From positions 32,655 through 96,654 of the forward strand of contig NZ_KV789171.1 in assembly GCF_001807485.1 (NCBI RefSeq): DNA of 64,000 nt, read 5' to 3'. This document shows positions 32,524 through 41,183 of this stretch, one piece after another; the first letter of the stretch is position 1, and each line of letters begins with the position of its first letter. The DNA is from Corynebacterium sp. HMSC08A12 (GTDB taxonomy: Bacteria > Actinomycetota > Actinomycetes > Mycobacteriales > Mycobacteriaceae). The notes beneath the pieces are model-generated. The model made no database searches, was not told the origin of the DNA, and saw only the letters and a list, made by a program, of their open reading frames with translations. The position numbers and the translations under genes were made by a program.

Positions 32524-34938
32524 CTAACCCGCCGCCCCGGCCAGTGCCCGCAACAACAACACCGCGCCCGCCTTGAACAGCGGATCGTTGCCATTGCCGC
32601 ACTTCGGCGACTGCACACAAGACGGGCAACCGGACTCGCACTCGCAGGTCTCCACGGTCTCGGCGGTGGCGGCCATCCACTCGGCAAAGCGCGCAAAGCC
32701 CTGCTCGGCGAAGCCCGCGCCGCCCGCATAACCGTCGTACACGAACACCGTCGGCAGGCCCGTATCCGCATGCAAAGCGGTAGAAACTCCACCAATATCC
32801 CAGCGGTCGCACGTCGCGATCAGCGGCAACAGGCCGATCGCCGCATGCTCAGCAGCATGCAACGTCCCTGGCCACGTCGGCTCCGGCAGCCCTAGATCCA
32901 GCAGCACGTCCGGGTCCACGGTATAAGCCACCGCGCGGGTGCGCAGCGACTCCGGCGGCACGTCCAGCGGTACGGTCTCCAAAATCTCGCCACCCGGCAG
33001 GCGCTTCCGATAACCGCTGACGGTATGCGAAACCTCCACGTCCACATCCGCCAGCCACACCCCGTCGCAGACCTTGCGCGTCCCCCGGGTGCGCCGCACC
33101 GCAATGTCGGTATCGCGGATCACCTGGGTGGTGTACTCGGGGAACTCGGGCCGCACCCACGCCACGGATTCCTCCAGGTCCAGCAGCTGCACCACGAACG
33201 TCTCGCCCTGGTGCATGTACACCGCCCCCGTGTGCACGTCCGACGTCGCGCGCGACTGATCCACCGTGCCCAGCAGTCGGCCGGAATCGGCCTCCACGAT
33301 CGCCACCTGGGCCGCCGCCCCGCCGCGGATCGACACCTGCGAATGCACCTGCTCCGCCACTTTCAGGTCCGCGAAAATGCCTCGCGGCCTGCGCTTCAGC
33401 GCGCCCTGGCGCAGCAGGTGCTCCACCACTCGCTCCGCACCCCAGTGCGTAATCTCCGTCTCGGACAGTGGCTTCTCCGCCGCCGCGCACACCACGTGGT
33501 CCGCCAGCACGTAGGGATTCGTCGGGTCGAACACCGTATTCTCCACCGGCCGGTCCAGCAAAGCTTCCGGGTGGTGCAGCAGGTACGTATCCATCGGGTC
33601 ATCCGCGCCGACCAACACCACCAGCGCACCCTGGCCGCGCCTGCCCGCACGCCCGGCCTGCTGTCTAAAGCTGGCGATCGTGCCGGGGAAGCCGCTGGTC
33701 ACCACCACATCCAGTCCGCCGACGTCGATGCCCAGCTCCAGTGCATTCGTCGAGGCGATGCCCAGTAGCTCGCCGTTGTCGAAGCGACGCTCCAGCTCGC
33801 GGCGATCCTCCGGGGTGTAGCCCGCGCGATAGGCCGCCACCCGCACGGCATCCGCGCTGCGCCCCAGCGCCGCCAGCTTCTCCGCGGCGGCGACGGACAC
33901 CACCTCCGCGCCGCGCCGGGAGCGCACGAAAGTCAGCGTCCGCGCGCCCTGGGCGATCGCCAACCCCATCACGTCCGCGGCCTCGGAGTTCGCCGCCCGT
34001 CGTACTGGCGCGCCGTTTTCGCCCTCCACGTCCGGCAGGAATCCGGGCTCCCACAGCGCGACGGTCCGTTCGCCCGCAGGCGCTCCGTCCTTCGTCACCG
34101 CCACCACGTCTGGCCGTCCCGTCAGCCGGCGTGCGTGCGCGGCCGGATCCACGCTGGTCGCGGACGCCAACACGATCGTCGGAGCCGTCCCACACAGCCG
34201 CAGAAGCCTGCGCAGCACCATCGCTACGTGCGCGCCGAACACCCCGCGGTACACGTGGCACTCGTCGATCACCACATAGCGCAGTGTGCGCAGCAGCCGA
34301 CTCCACGACTGCGGATTCCCCAGGATCGAGGCGTGCAGCATGTCCGGGTTCGTCACAATCACCCGCGCCTGGTCGCGGATCACCCGCCGCGTCTCGGGCG
34401 GAGTGTCGCCATCGTAGGTGGCCACCATGATGTCATTCAGGTTCGCCGCGCCCGCGCACATTCGCGCCAGCGCCGCCCGCTGGTCCTGCGCCAGGGCCTT
34501 CGTCGGCGCAATATAAAGGGCCGTCGCGGTGCTCGCCGTAGCCAGGTCGCTTAAGGCCGCGAGTTGGTAGCCGAGGCTCTTTCCGGACGCCGTGCCGGTG
34601 GCAACCACCACATCCCGCCCCGCGTGCGCGTGGTTCGCGGTCTCCACCTGATGCGACCACGGGGTAGAAATTCCCTGCTCATGCAGGTATTCCACCAGAG
34701 TCTCGTCAGCCCAGTCCGGCCACTGCGCCGTCTGCGATGGGCGGGCGGGGATGGTGCGCGTATGGGTGACGGTGGAGCGCGGAAACTCGGGCGTCAGATC
34801 GGCCAGAAGTTCCTCGCCGAACGACGGCGCCGCGCTACTCGCCGCGCTGCTCGCTGGGCTGCTTGCCGGGCTGCCTGCCGTGCCGCTTGCGGGATCGTCG
34901 GGCGCTGAGTCTGGGGTAGGGGGCGTGGGGTCGGACAT
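32524..34938 (-). CDS. DExH-box helicase with DUF1998 domain (MrfA/YprA-like)
   Basis: An 804-residue superfamily 2 helicase. Motif I is ATGTASGKSLGYQ, the DExH box is DECH (YVVIDECHVYRG), motif III is ASATS and motif VI is QQAGRAGRRGQG. The C-terminal DUF1998 domain ends in four cysteines (CECESGCPSCVQSPKCGNGN), the metal site of MrfA-type helicases, which repair mitomycin-type damage in Bacillus. The ATG at 34938 (MSDPTPP) is chosen; upstream codons are antisense to cspA. The first 40 residues are Ser/Ala/Pro-rich from tandem DNA repeats (34829-34893). Confidence 0.93.
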   Translation of the reverse strand: MSDPTPPTPDSAPDDPASGTAGSPASSPASSAASSAAPSFGEELLADLTPEFPRSTVTHTRTIPARPSQTAQWPDWADETLVEYLHEQGISTPWSHQVETANHAHAGRDVVVATGTASGKSLGYQLAALSDLATASTATALYIAPTKALAQDQRAALARMCAGAANLNDIMVATYDGDTPPETRRVIRDQARVIVTNPDMLHASILGNPQSWSRLLRTLRYVVIDECHVYRGVFGAHVAMVLRRLLRLCGTAPTIVLASATSVDPAAHARRLTGRPDVVAVTKDGAPAGERTVALWEPGFLPDVEGENGAPVRRAANSEAADVMGLAIAQGARTLTFVRSRRGAEVVSVAAAEKLAALGRSADAVRVAAYRAGYTPEDRRELERRFDNGELLGIASTNALELGIDVGGLDVVVTSGFPGTIASFRQQAGRAGRRGQGALVVLVGADDPMDTYLLHHPEALLDRPVENTVFDPTNPYVLADHVVCAAAEKPLSETEITHWGAERVVEHLLRQGALKRRPRGIFADLKVAEQVHSQVSIRGGAAAQVAIVEADSGRLLGTVDQSRATSDVHTGAVYMHQGETFVVQLLDLEESVAWVRPEFPEYTTQVIRDTDIAVRRTRGTRKVCDGVWLADVDVEVSHTVSGYRKRLPGGEILETVPLDVPPESLRTRAVAYTVDPDVLLDLGLPEPTWPGTLHAAEHAAIGLLPLIATCDRWDIGGVSTALHADTGLPTVFVYDGYAGGAGFAEQGFARFAEWMAATAETVETCECESGCPSCVQSPKCGNGNDPLFKAGAVLLLRALAGAAG

Positions 34939-35202
34939 TAACAGTAGTTCTAGACCCATTAGGGGGTGGATACAAGTTATTGTCCTGCGGAATCCAAACT
35001 CGCCCGAATGTTTAACCCGCAACGTGGCAGACTGTCGTGTGGTTATTAAAATCCTCGGAACTTTTCCGCTCGCCTCGGCGTGAGGTGGGGTCTCGTTGGG
35101 TTTTGGGCCGATTGGGTTGGAAACGAAGTATCTTCCGACCTCGGCGTTTGGTGGTCGCAGAAGACTTGCGCCGGACAGATTCAACAAGATAGGTAGAAAT
35201 TC
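34939..35202. promoter_or_regulatory. Helicase/cspA divergent spacer and csp leader
   Basis: 264 bases without a gene. Cold-shock genes often carry a long 5' leader, and the part from about 35080 to 35195 is G/T-rich, but no specific cold-box was identified. GATAGGTAG precedes the cspA ATG. Confidence 0.35.
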
Positions 35203-35406
35203 ATGGCACAGGGAACCGTCAAGTGGTTCAACGCGGAGAAGGGCTTTGGCTTCATCGCCCCGGACGACGGATCTTCCGACGTCTTTGTCCACTACTCTGA
35301 GATCCAGGGCAGCGGCTTCCGCACCCTCGAGGAGAACCAGAAGGTCGAGTTCGAGATCGGCGAGGGCGCCAAGGGCCCGCAGGCTCAGAACGTCACGGCT
35401 CTTTAA
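35203..35406 (+). CDS. cspA: Cold-shock protein
   Basis: A 67-residue OB-fold single-strand RNA/DNA-binding protein that melts RNA structure. RNP1 is KGFGFI and RNP2 is VFVHY, with the surrounding aromatic residues (KWFN, HYSEI) intact. The length matches the family exactly. It diverges from the helicase and is followed by two hairpins, so it is probably a single-gene transcript. Confidence 0.97.
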   Translation: MAQGTVKWFNAEKGFGFIAPDDGSSDVFVHYSEIQGSGFRTLEENQKVEFEIGEGAKGPQAQNVTAL

Positions 35407-35466
35407 AACCCGTAGGGTTTTAGCAAGCCCCCTCCGCGGTGCACCTCGCGCCCCGGCGGGGGCTTC
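35405..35466 (+). terminator. Two hairpins after cspA
   Basis: AAAACCC-GTA-GGGTTTT (35405-35421) starts at the cspA stop. A second stem AAGCCCCC / GGGGGCTT (35425-35465) has a 25-base loop. The first has the T-tract inside its right arm. Confidence 0.7.
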
Positions 35467-35630
35467 GCCGGTTAAGGCCGCGCCCACCCCGGTTGCAAAT
35501 AAATTGCGTAAACCGCGTACTGTCGCTTAGAAATGCGTAAGTGGCCCCCGGAAAGAACCATTGCAAAAAACCTGTATAAACAATGGCACCCGGCAAACTT
35601 TAAATTTTGAAGGATGTGTGAAATCAACCG

Positions 35631-38624
35631 ATGGCAAACGATGACGTCAAGCGTCTAGTGATCGTTGAGTCGGCGACGAAGGCCAAGAAGATCGCCCCGA
35701 TCCTGGGGCCGAACTACATCGTCGAGGCTTCCGTCGGGCACATCCGTGACCTTCCCCGGGGCGCGGCGGACGTACCGGCCAAGTATAAGAAGGAGCCGTG
35801 GGCGCGTCTGGGCGTCAACGTCGATAAAGATTTCGAGGCGCTCTACGTCGTCAGCCCGGACAAGAAAAAGAAGGTCTCCGACTTAAAGGCCAAGCTCAAG
35901 CAGGTCGACGAGCTGTACCTGGCGACGGACCCCGACCGTGAGGGTGAGGCTATCGCGTGGCACCTGCTCGAGGTGCTGAAGCCGAAGGTGCCGGTGCGCC
36001 GTATGGTGTTCCACGAGATCACGAAGAACGCCATCCTCGAGGCCGCGCAGAACACTCGCGAGCTCGATTACGACCTGGTCGATGCGCAGGAATCCCGCCG
36101 CGTGCTGGATCGCCTGTACGGCTACGAGGTTTCCCCGGTGCTGTGGAAGAAGGTCATGCCGCGCCTGTCCGCCGGTCGCGTGCAGTCCGTCGCCACCCGC
36201 GTGATCGTGGAGCGCGAGCGCGAGCGCATGAAGTTCGTCGCCGCGGAGTACTGGGGCTTGAGCGCCACGTTCGGCGTGGTAGATGCTGTTTCTTCTTCTC
36301 TTGATGACGCCGCCCCGGACTCCTTTGAAGCACGGCTGGCAACGGTCGCTGGCAAGCGCGTGGCCCAGGGCCGTGACTTTGGCGACGACGGCAAGCTGAA
36401 AGCCGGTGCCAAGGAAACATTTGTGCTGGATGGGGCGAAGGCGAAGTCCCTGGCCGACGGGCTGCAGGGCCAGGAGTTCGCCGTGACGGCGGTGGAGGAA
36501 AAGCCCTACACCCGCCGCCCGTACCCGCCGTTTATGACCTCCACCCTGCAGCAGGAGGCTGGCCGCAAGCTCCGCTTCACCTCGGAACGCACGATGCGCA
36601 TTGCGCAGCGGCTGTACGAAAACGGCCACATTACTTATATGCGTACCGACTCGACCACCCTGTCGACCGCCGGTATCGAGGCCGCCCGCAGGCAGGCCAA
36701 GGAGCTTTATGGTGCGAAGTTCGTGGCCGATGGCCCGCGCCAGTACTCCCGTAAGGTGAAGAACTCGCAGGAGGCTCACGAGGCGATCCGCCCGGCGGGC
36801 GAGACCTTCCAGACCCCCGGCCAGCTGAGCAACCAGCTGGATGCCGAGGAGTTCAAGCTCTACGAGCTGATCTGGCAGCGCACCGTGGCCTCCCAGATGG
36901 CCGACGCGAAGGGCCAGTCCATGAAGGTCACCGTCGCCGGCGACGCGAAGTCGGGTGAGACCTGCGAGTTCACCGCAACCGGCCGCACCCTGACCTTCCC
37001 GGGCTTCCTGAAGGCCTACGTGGAGGTCAGCCGCACCGTCGATGGCCGCGACGTGGCCGATAACGCGGAGAAGCGCCTGCCGCAGCTGACCGAGGGCGAC
37101 GAGCTGAATGCGCGGGACGTGGCCGCCGACGGCCACTCGACGAACCCGCCGGCCCGCTACACGGAGGCCTCGCTGGTGAAGAAGATGGAGGAGATGGGCA
37201 TTGGTCGCCCGTCGACCTACGCTTCCATCATCCGCACCATCCAGGACCGCGGCTATGTGCTGCCGCGCGGCAACGCACTGGTGCCCTCGTGGGTGGCCTT
37301 CGCCGTCGTCGGCCTGCTGGAGCAGAACTTCGGCGCGCTGGTGGACTACGACTTCACCTCCGCGATGGAGGACGAGCTGGACGCCATCGCGGCGGGCGAT
37401 CAGGACCGTGTGAACTGGCTGAAGGGCTTCTACTTCGGCGATAGCTCCCGCCCGGATGCCCCGGGTGCGGTCGTGCCCCGACTGGGTGGCTTGAAGCACA
37501 TCGTGGGCGACAACCTGGAGCAGATCGACGCCCGCCGGGTGAACTCCCTGCACATCTTCGATGATGAGAACGGCGTGCCGATCGTCGTCCGCGTGGGCCG
37601 CTACGGCCCCTACCTGGAGCGCATCAAGCCGGTGCCGGAAGGGGCACCGGAGGGCACCGAGCCGGAGGTACAGCGCGCCAACCTGCCGGAATCCATGACC
37701 CCGGACGGGCTGACCCTGGAGGTGGCCGAGAAGCTCTTCGCCACCCCGCAGGGCGGCCGAGAGCTGGGCACCAACCCGGCCAACGGGCGCACCATCGTCG
37801 CCCGCGAGGGACGCTACGGCCCTTACGTCACCGAGGTGCTCGGCGAGGACGAGGAATCCCGCGTGGCCGAGGAGGCCGTGAAGGTCTGGGAGGCCGAGCG
37901 CGATGAGCAGGATCGCGAGCGCGAGGCAGAGGGCAAGAAGCCGCTGAGCCGCGAGACCAAGACCGCGCAAGCGCAGAAGGAAAAGCGCGTCAAGCAGATC
38001 GTCGAGGAGACGCTGAAGCCCAAGACCGCCAGCCTGTTCAGCGGCATGGAGCCAGCCAGCGTGACGCTGGAAGAGGCTCTGAAGCTCATGAGCCTGCCGC
38101 GCGAGGTGGGCGTCGACCCGAGCGACAACGAGGTGATCACTGCTCAGAACGGCCGCTACGGCCCTTACCTCAAGAAGGGAAAGGATTCCCGTTCGCTGAC
38201 GAACGAGGAGCAGATCTTCACGATCACCCTTGACGAGGCTCGACGCATCTACGCGGAGCCGAAGCGCCGTGGTCGCGCGGCCGCGCAGCCGCCGCTGAAG
38301 CAGCTGGGTGATAACGACGTGTCCGGCAAGCCGATGACCGTCAAGGACGGTCGCTTCGGCGCTTATGTCACGGATGGCACCACCAATGCCTCCCTGCGCA
38401 AGGGCGATACTCCGGAGACGATGACTGACGCCCGCGCGAATGAGCTGCTGTCGGAGCGGCGCGCCAAGCAGGCAGCCGAGGGTTCGGCACCTGCGAAGTC
38501 GAGCCGCAAGGCCGCAAGGAAGTCGGCTAAGAAGACGACCAAGAAGGCCGCAAAGAAGACGACGAAAAAGACGGCGAAGAAGCCACCGACGCTCACCAAG
38601 CGCACGGTGAAGAAGTCTCGCTAA
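35631..38624 (+). CDS. topA: DNA topoisomerase I
   Basis: A type IA topoisomerase (997 residues) that relaxes negative supercoils. The TOPRIM domain has Glu13 (IVESATKAKK) and the acidic DPDREGE at 100-106; the catalytic Tyr is 336 in GHITYMRTDS. Four C-terminal TopoI repeats (each with GRYGPYL or GRFGAYV) replace zinc fingers, as in other actinobacteria, and a Lys/Ala/Thr tail of 45 residues ends the protein. An insertion loop VSSSLDDAAPD in domain II is encoded by a dispersed motif. The ATG at 35631 follows GAAGGAT. Confidence 0.97.
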   Translation: MANDDVKRLVIVESATKAKKIAPILGPNYIVEASVGHIRDLPRGAADVPAKYKKEPWARLGVNVDKDFEALYVVSPDKKKKVSDLKAKLKQVDELYLATDPDREGEAIAWHLLEVLKPKVPVRRMVFHEITKNAILEAAQNTRELDYDLVDAQESRRVLDRLYGYEVSPVLWKKVMPRLSAGRVQSVATRVIVERERERMKFVAAEYWGLSATFGVVDAVSSSLDDAAPDSFEARLATVAGKRVAQGRDFGDDGKLKAGAKETFVLDGAKAKSLADGLQGQEFAVTAVEEKPYTRRPYPPFMTSTLQQEAGRKLRFTSERTMRIAQRLYENGHITYMRTDSTTLSTAGIEAARRQAKELYGAKFVADGPRQYSRKVKNSQEAHEAIRPAGETFQTPGQLSNQLDAEEFKLYELIWQRTVASQMADAKGQSMKVTVAGDAKSGETCEFTATGRTLTFPGFLKAYVEVSRTVDGRDVADNAEKRLPQLTEGDELNARDVAADGHSTNPPARYTEASLVKKMEEMGIGRPSTYASIIRTIQDRGYVLPRGNALVPSWVAFAVVGLLEQNFGALVDYDFTSAMEDELDAIAAGDQDRVNWLKGFYFGDSSRPDAPGAVVPRLGGLKHIVGDNLEQIDARRVNSLHIFDDENGVPIVVRVGRYGPYLERIKPVPEGAPEGTEPEVQRANLPESMTPDGLTLEVAEKLFATPQGGRELGTNPANGRTIVAREGRYGPYVTEVLGEDEESRVAEEAVKVWEAERDEQDREREAEGKKPLSRETKTAQAQKEKRVKQIVEETLKPKTASLFSGMEPASVTLEEALKLMSLPREVGVDPSDNEVITAQNGRYGPYLKKGKDSRSLTNEEQIFTITLDEARRIYAEPKRRGRAAAQPPLKQLGDNDVSGKPMTVKDGRFGAYVTDGTTNASLRKGDTPETMTDARANELLSERRAKQAAEGSAPAKSSRKAARKSAKKTTKKAAKKTTKKTAKKPPTLTKRTVKKSR
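36297..36311 (-). repeat. Dispersed motif, one mismatch
   Basis: GGCGTCA-TC-AAGAGA on the minus strand, inside topA. Confidence 0.45.
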
Positions 38625-38665
38625 ATCGCCCTTACTTTTGGTTGGGAACTGATACGTTCATAAGC

Positions 38666-39568
38666 ATGCACCAGCTCCCGAACTTCACCGTCGTCACCCT
38701 GGCCCCGAACCTGCCGGGTCCCGTTGCCGCCAAGCGCCTGCATGAGCTCGGCGGCACCGTCATCAAGGTCGAAGGCCCCGGCAAGGCTGCCGACCCCATG
38801 CGCCTGTACTGCGAGCCCTACTACCAGCACTTGGTGGAGGGGCAGGAGGTGCGCAGCATCGACCTGAAGCAGGAATCCGGCCTGCAGGAACTACACGAAC
38901 TGCTGGCAGAGGCGGACCTGCTGCTCACGAGCTCCCGCCCTGCCTCGCTGCAGCGCCTGGGGCTCGGCTGGGAAGATCTCCACGCGCGCTACCCGTCGCT
39001 GGCGCAGGTGGCGATCGTTGGCCACTCCGGAGAGCACGTCGACGTCGCCGGCCACGACCTGACCTATGAAGCACACGCAGGCACCCTTTCCTTTAACGGC
39101 GATGAGCCCGTCATGCCCGTGGTGCCTATCGCTGACCTGGCGGGCGCGGAACGCGCCGTCTCGCAGGCGCTGGCCGCCCTGTGGCAGGCTAGCGCCACCG
39201 GCCAGGGCAGCTACCACGAGGTCGGCCTGGCGGACATGGCCACGGAGTTCGCCACACCCGCCCGCTTCCGCCTGACCGGCCCGGACACCCTGCTGGGTGG
39301 CCTTCTGCCGGGTTACGGCCTCTACCAGGCCGAGTGCGGGGGCTGGGTGGCTATCGCCGCGCTGGAACCGCACTTCTTCGTCGGCCTCATCGAGGCGCTG
39401 CACGCCGAAGGCCTGCTGCCGGAGGGCACCACGGCCGAACAGATGCAATCCAAGGGGATCACCGCCGAGCAGCTGGCCGCGGCAGTGGGGCAGAAGACGG
39501 CGGCGTGGTGGGACGAGGTGGCGTCGAAAAGAAACCTCCCCATCGCCGCAGTACGGGGCGGAGCCTAA
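38666..39568 (+). CDS. Class III CoA-transferase (CaiB/BaiF family)
   Basis: A 300-residue protein of the family that moves CoA between carboxylic acids or racemises 2-methylacyl-CoA. The N-terminal CoA fold VVTLAPNLPGPVAAKRLHELGGTVIKVE is typical, and the catalytic Asp is expected in PIADLAGAERAVSQAL. It is shorter than the usual 380-400 residues, closest to the AMACR-like short form. The ATG at 38666 is used rather than a TTG eight codons earlier. Its stop overlaps the cyaB stop by four bases in convergent orientation. Confidence 0.85.
   Translation: MHQLPNFTVVTLAPNLPGPVAAKRLHELGGTVIKVEGPGKAADPMRLYCEPYYQHLVEGQEVRSIDLKQESGLQELHELLAEADLLLTSSRPASLQRLGLGWEDLHARYPSLAQVAIVGHSGEHVDVAGHDLTYEAHAGTLSFNGDEPVMPVVPIADLAGAERAVSQALAALWQASATGQGSYHEVGLADMATEFATPARFRLTGPDTLLGGLLPGYGLYQAECGGWVAIAALEPHFFVGLIEALHAEGLLPEGTTAEQMQSKGITAEQLAAAVGQKTAAWWDEVASKRNLPIAAVRGGA
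39520..39534 (+). repeat. Dispersed motif, one mismatch (GGCGTCG)
   Basis: GGCGTCG-AA-AAGAAA in the last codons of the CoA-transferase gene (VASKRN). Confidence 0.5.
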
Positions 39569-41097
39569 GCCTCCGAACGGTCGGCCAAGGTCGCGCGGAT
39601 GGGACGAGCGATCTGCGTCATCTCGCGGCGGCCGCGCAGCTCCACGGACTTCATCATGGTCCAGCGGGCCTGCTCGGCCTCGTTGGCTGCGCGCAAAGTT
39701 ACGGCACTTGTCAGCACCTGTCCGGGGGTCTTCTTCGCTAGATCCGTCAGGCGGGCGGCCTGGTTCACAGCGTCGCCGATGACGGTGTACTCGAAGCGGT
39801 CCTTCGCGCCGATGTGGCCCGCGACGACGGAACCGGCGGCCACGCCGATTCCCGCAGCGAACTCCAGGCCCTGCAGCTTCGCCTTTAGCTCGCGGGCGGC
39901 GGCTAGTGCGTGGCCGGCTACATCGTCCAGCGGCAGAGGTGCGCCGAATACGGCCAGCGCGGCATCACCCTCGAACTTGTTGATGATGCCCTTGTTGGCG
40001 TGCACGACCTCCACCACGCGGTCGAAGAACTCATTGAGGGCCTTAACCACGTGCTGCGGTTCCTTCTCCGTGGCAAACCCGGTGGAGCCGATCACGTCCA
40101 CGAAGAGCACAGCCACGTGCCGAGTTTCGCCGCCTAGCTCCGGCTTTTCCTCCAGCGCGCGGCGGGCGACCTCGGTACCGACATAGCGACCGAAGAGGTC
40201 CGAGACCCGCTGGCGCTCCTGCAAACCGCGCATCATCTCGTTGAAGCCGGCCTGCAGCACGCCGATCTCCGAGGAGTCGTAGATCCGCACGTCCGTGTTC
40301 ACCTTGCCGCGACGCACGCGGTTGATGGCGTATTGCAGCTCGCGGATCGGGTCGGCCACGGCCATGGAGAACAACATGGTGCCCATGAAGCCGGTCAGCA
40401 GGGTGGTCAGCGCCAGCGCCAGCATCGCCGGGATGATGCCGCCGGAGTCTTCTGGATAGAACTCGGTGGCCGCAGCGAACAGCAGCAGCACCATGCCCAG
40501 CACGGGCACGGCGGAGGTCAGTGCCCACGTCGTCATCAGGCGATGCGAAAGAGGGGAGAGCCGCGAGTGATCCGGCGCGCCCTTGGCTAGCGCCTTCGCG
40601 GCGACCGGGCGCACCAGGCGCTCGGCCTCCATGTACGTCATCAGGCTCACCATCATGCCGCCGAGCGTGGCGGTCACGCCGACGGTTATGCCCCACTCGG
40701 TGCTATGCCTCCAGGCCACGACGGTGAACAGCACCACCCCGATGCCCCACAGCACAATGCCCGTGACGGTCTGCAGCAACGGAATGCGTAGCACCAGGTC
40801 GCGCACCATATTTGGGTCGTAGGCCTGGGGCGTGCGCTGCCAGCGCAGCACGGGAGCGAAAAAGTACAAAGTCATCGCAATGCCGGCGACCACGGCCACC
40901 CCGAAATAGATCAAGTACAGAGAGGCGATGGTGGTATCCGGGCTCGTCAGCTCACGCGCGGCGGGCAGCGGAATGAAGAAGCGCAGGAATGTCGCCACGG
41001 CGGTCGCGCCGATGACGTTCGTGGCCAGAACGGTTGCTGCGTACAAGGGCCAGGAGGTTCCCCAGGCCCACGAGAGGTAGCGCAGCAGTTGTTTCAT
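39565..41097 (-). CDS. cyaB: Membrane class III adenylate cyclase
   Basis: A 510-residue enzyme making cAMP, the GlxR effector. Six N-terminal membrane helices (to about residue 250) are followed by a HAMP linker (MAVADPIRELQYAINRVRRGKVNTDV) and the cyclase domain from about 320: FVDVIGSTGFATEKEP holds the first metal Asp, KFEGDAALAVFGAP the second, and the transition-state Asn/Arg are expected in DAVNQAARL. All catalytic positions look intact. It is the only cyclase gene seen here. Confidence 0.94.
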   Translation of the reverse strand: MKQLLRYLSWAWGTSWPLYAATVLATNVIGATAVATFLRFFIPLPAARELTSPDTTIASLYLIYFGVAVVAGIAMTLYFFAPVLRWQRTPQAYDPNMVRDLVLRIPLLQTVTGIVLWGIGVVLFTVVAWRHSTEWGITVGVTATLGGMMVSLMTYMEAERLVRPVAAKALAKGAPDHSRLSPLSHRLMTTWALTSAVPVLGMVLLLFAAATEFYPEDSGGIIPAMLALALTTLLTGFMGTMLFSMAVADPIRELQYAINRVRRGKVNTDVRIYDSSEIGVLQAGFNEMMRGLQERQRVSDLFGRYVGTEVARRALEEKPELGGETRHVAVLFVDVIGSTGFATEKEPQHVVKALNEFFDRVVEVVHANKGIINKFEGDAALAVFGAPLPLDDVAGHALAAARELKAKLQGLEFAAGIGVAAGSVVAGHIGAKDRFEYTVIGDAVNQAARLTDLAKKTPGQVLTSAVTLRAANEAEQARWTMMKSVELRGRREMTQIARPIRATLADRSEA

Positions 41098-41183
41098 GCC
41101 CTTCAGATTAACGCACGTCGTCCCGCGCCGGGTGCGTCTGCCCTGTCCTCGTCTGTCCTTGTCGGTAGCTACACTGAGTAACC

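Noticed and set aside
35883..37970. 695-codon open frame antisense to topA
   Set aside because: Composition is that of a GC shadow, and the sense strand has every topoisomerase I motif.
38480..38624. Lys/Ala/Thr tail of topoisomerase I as an anomaly
   Set aside because: Basic C-terminal tails are usual in actinobacterial TopA.
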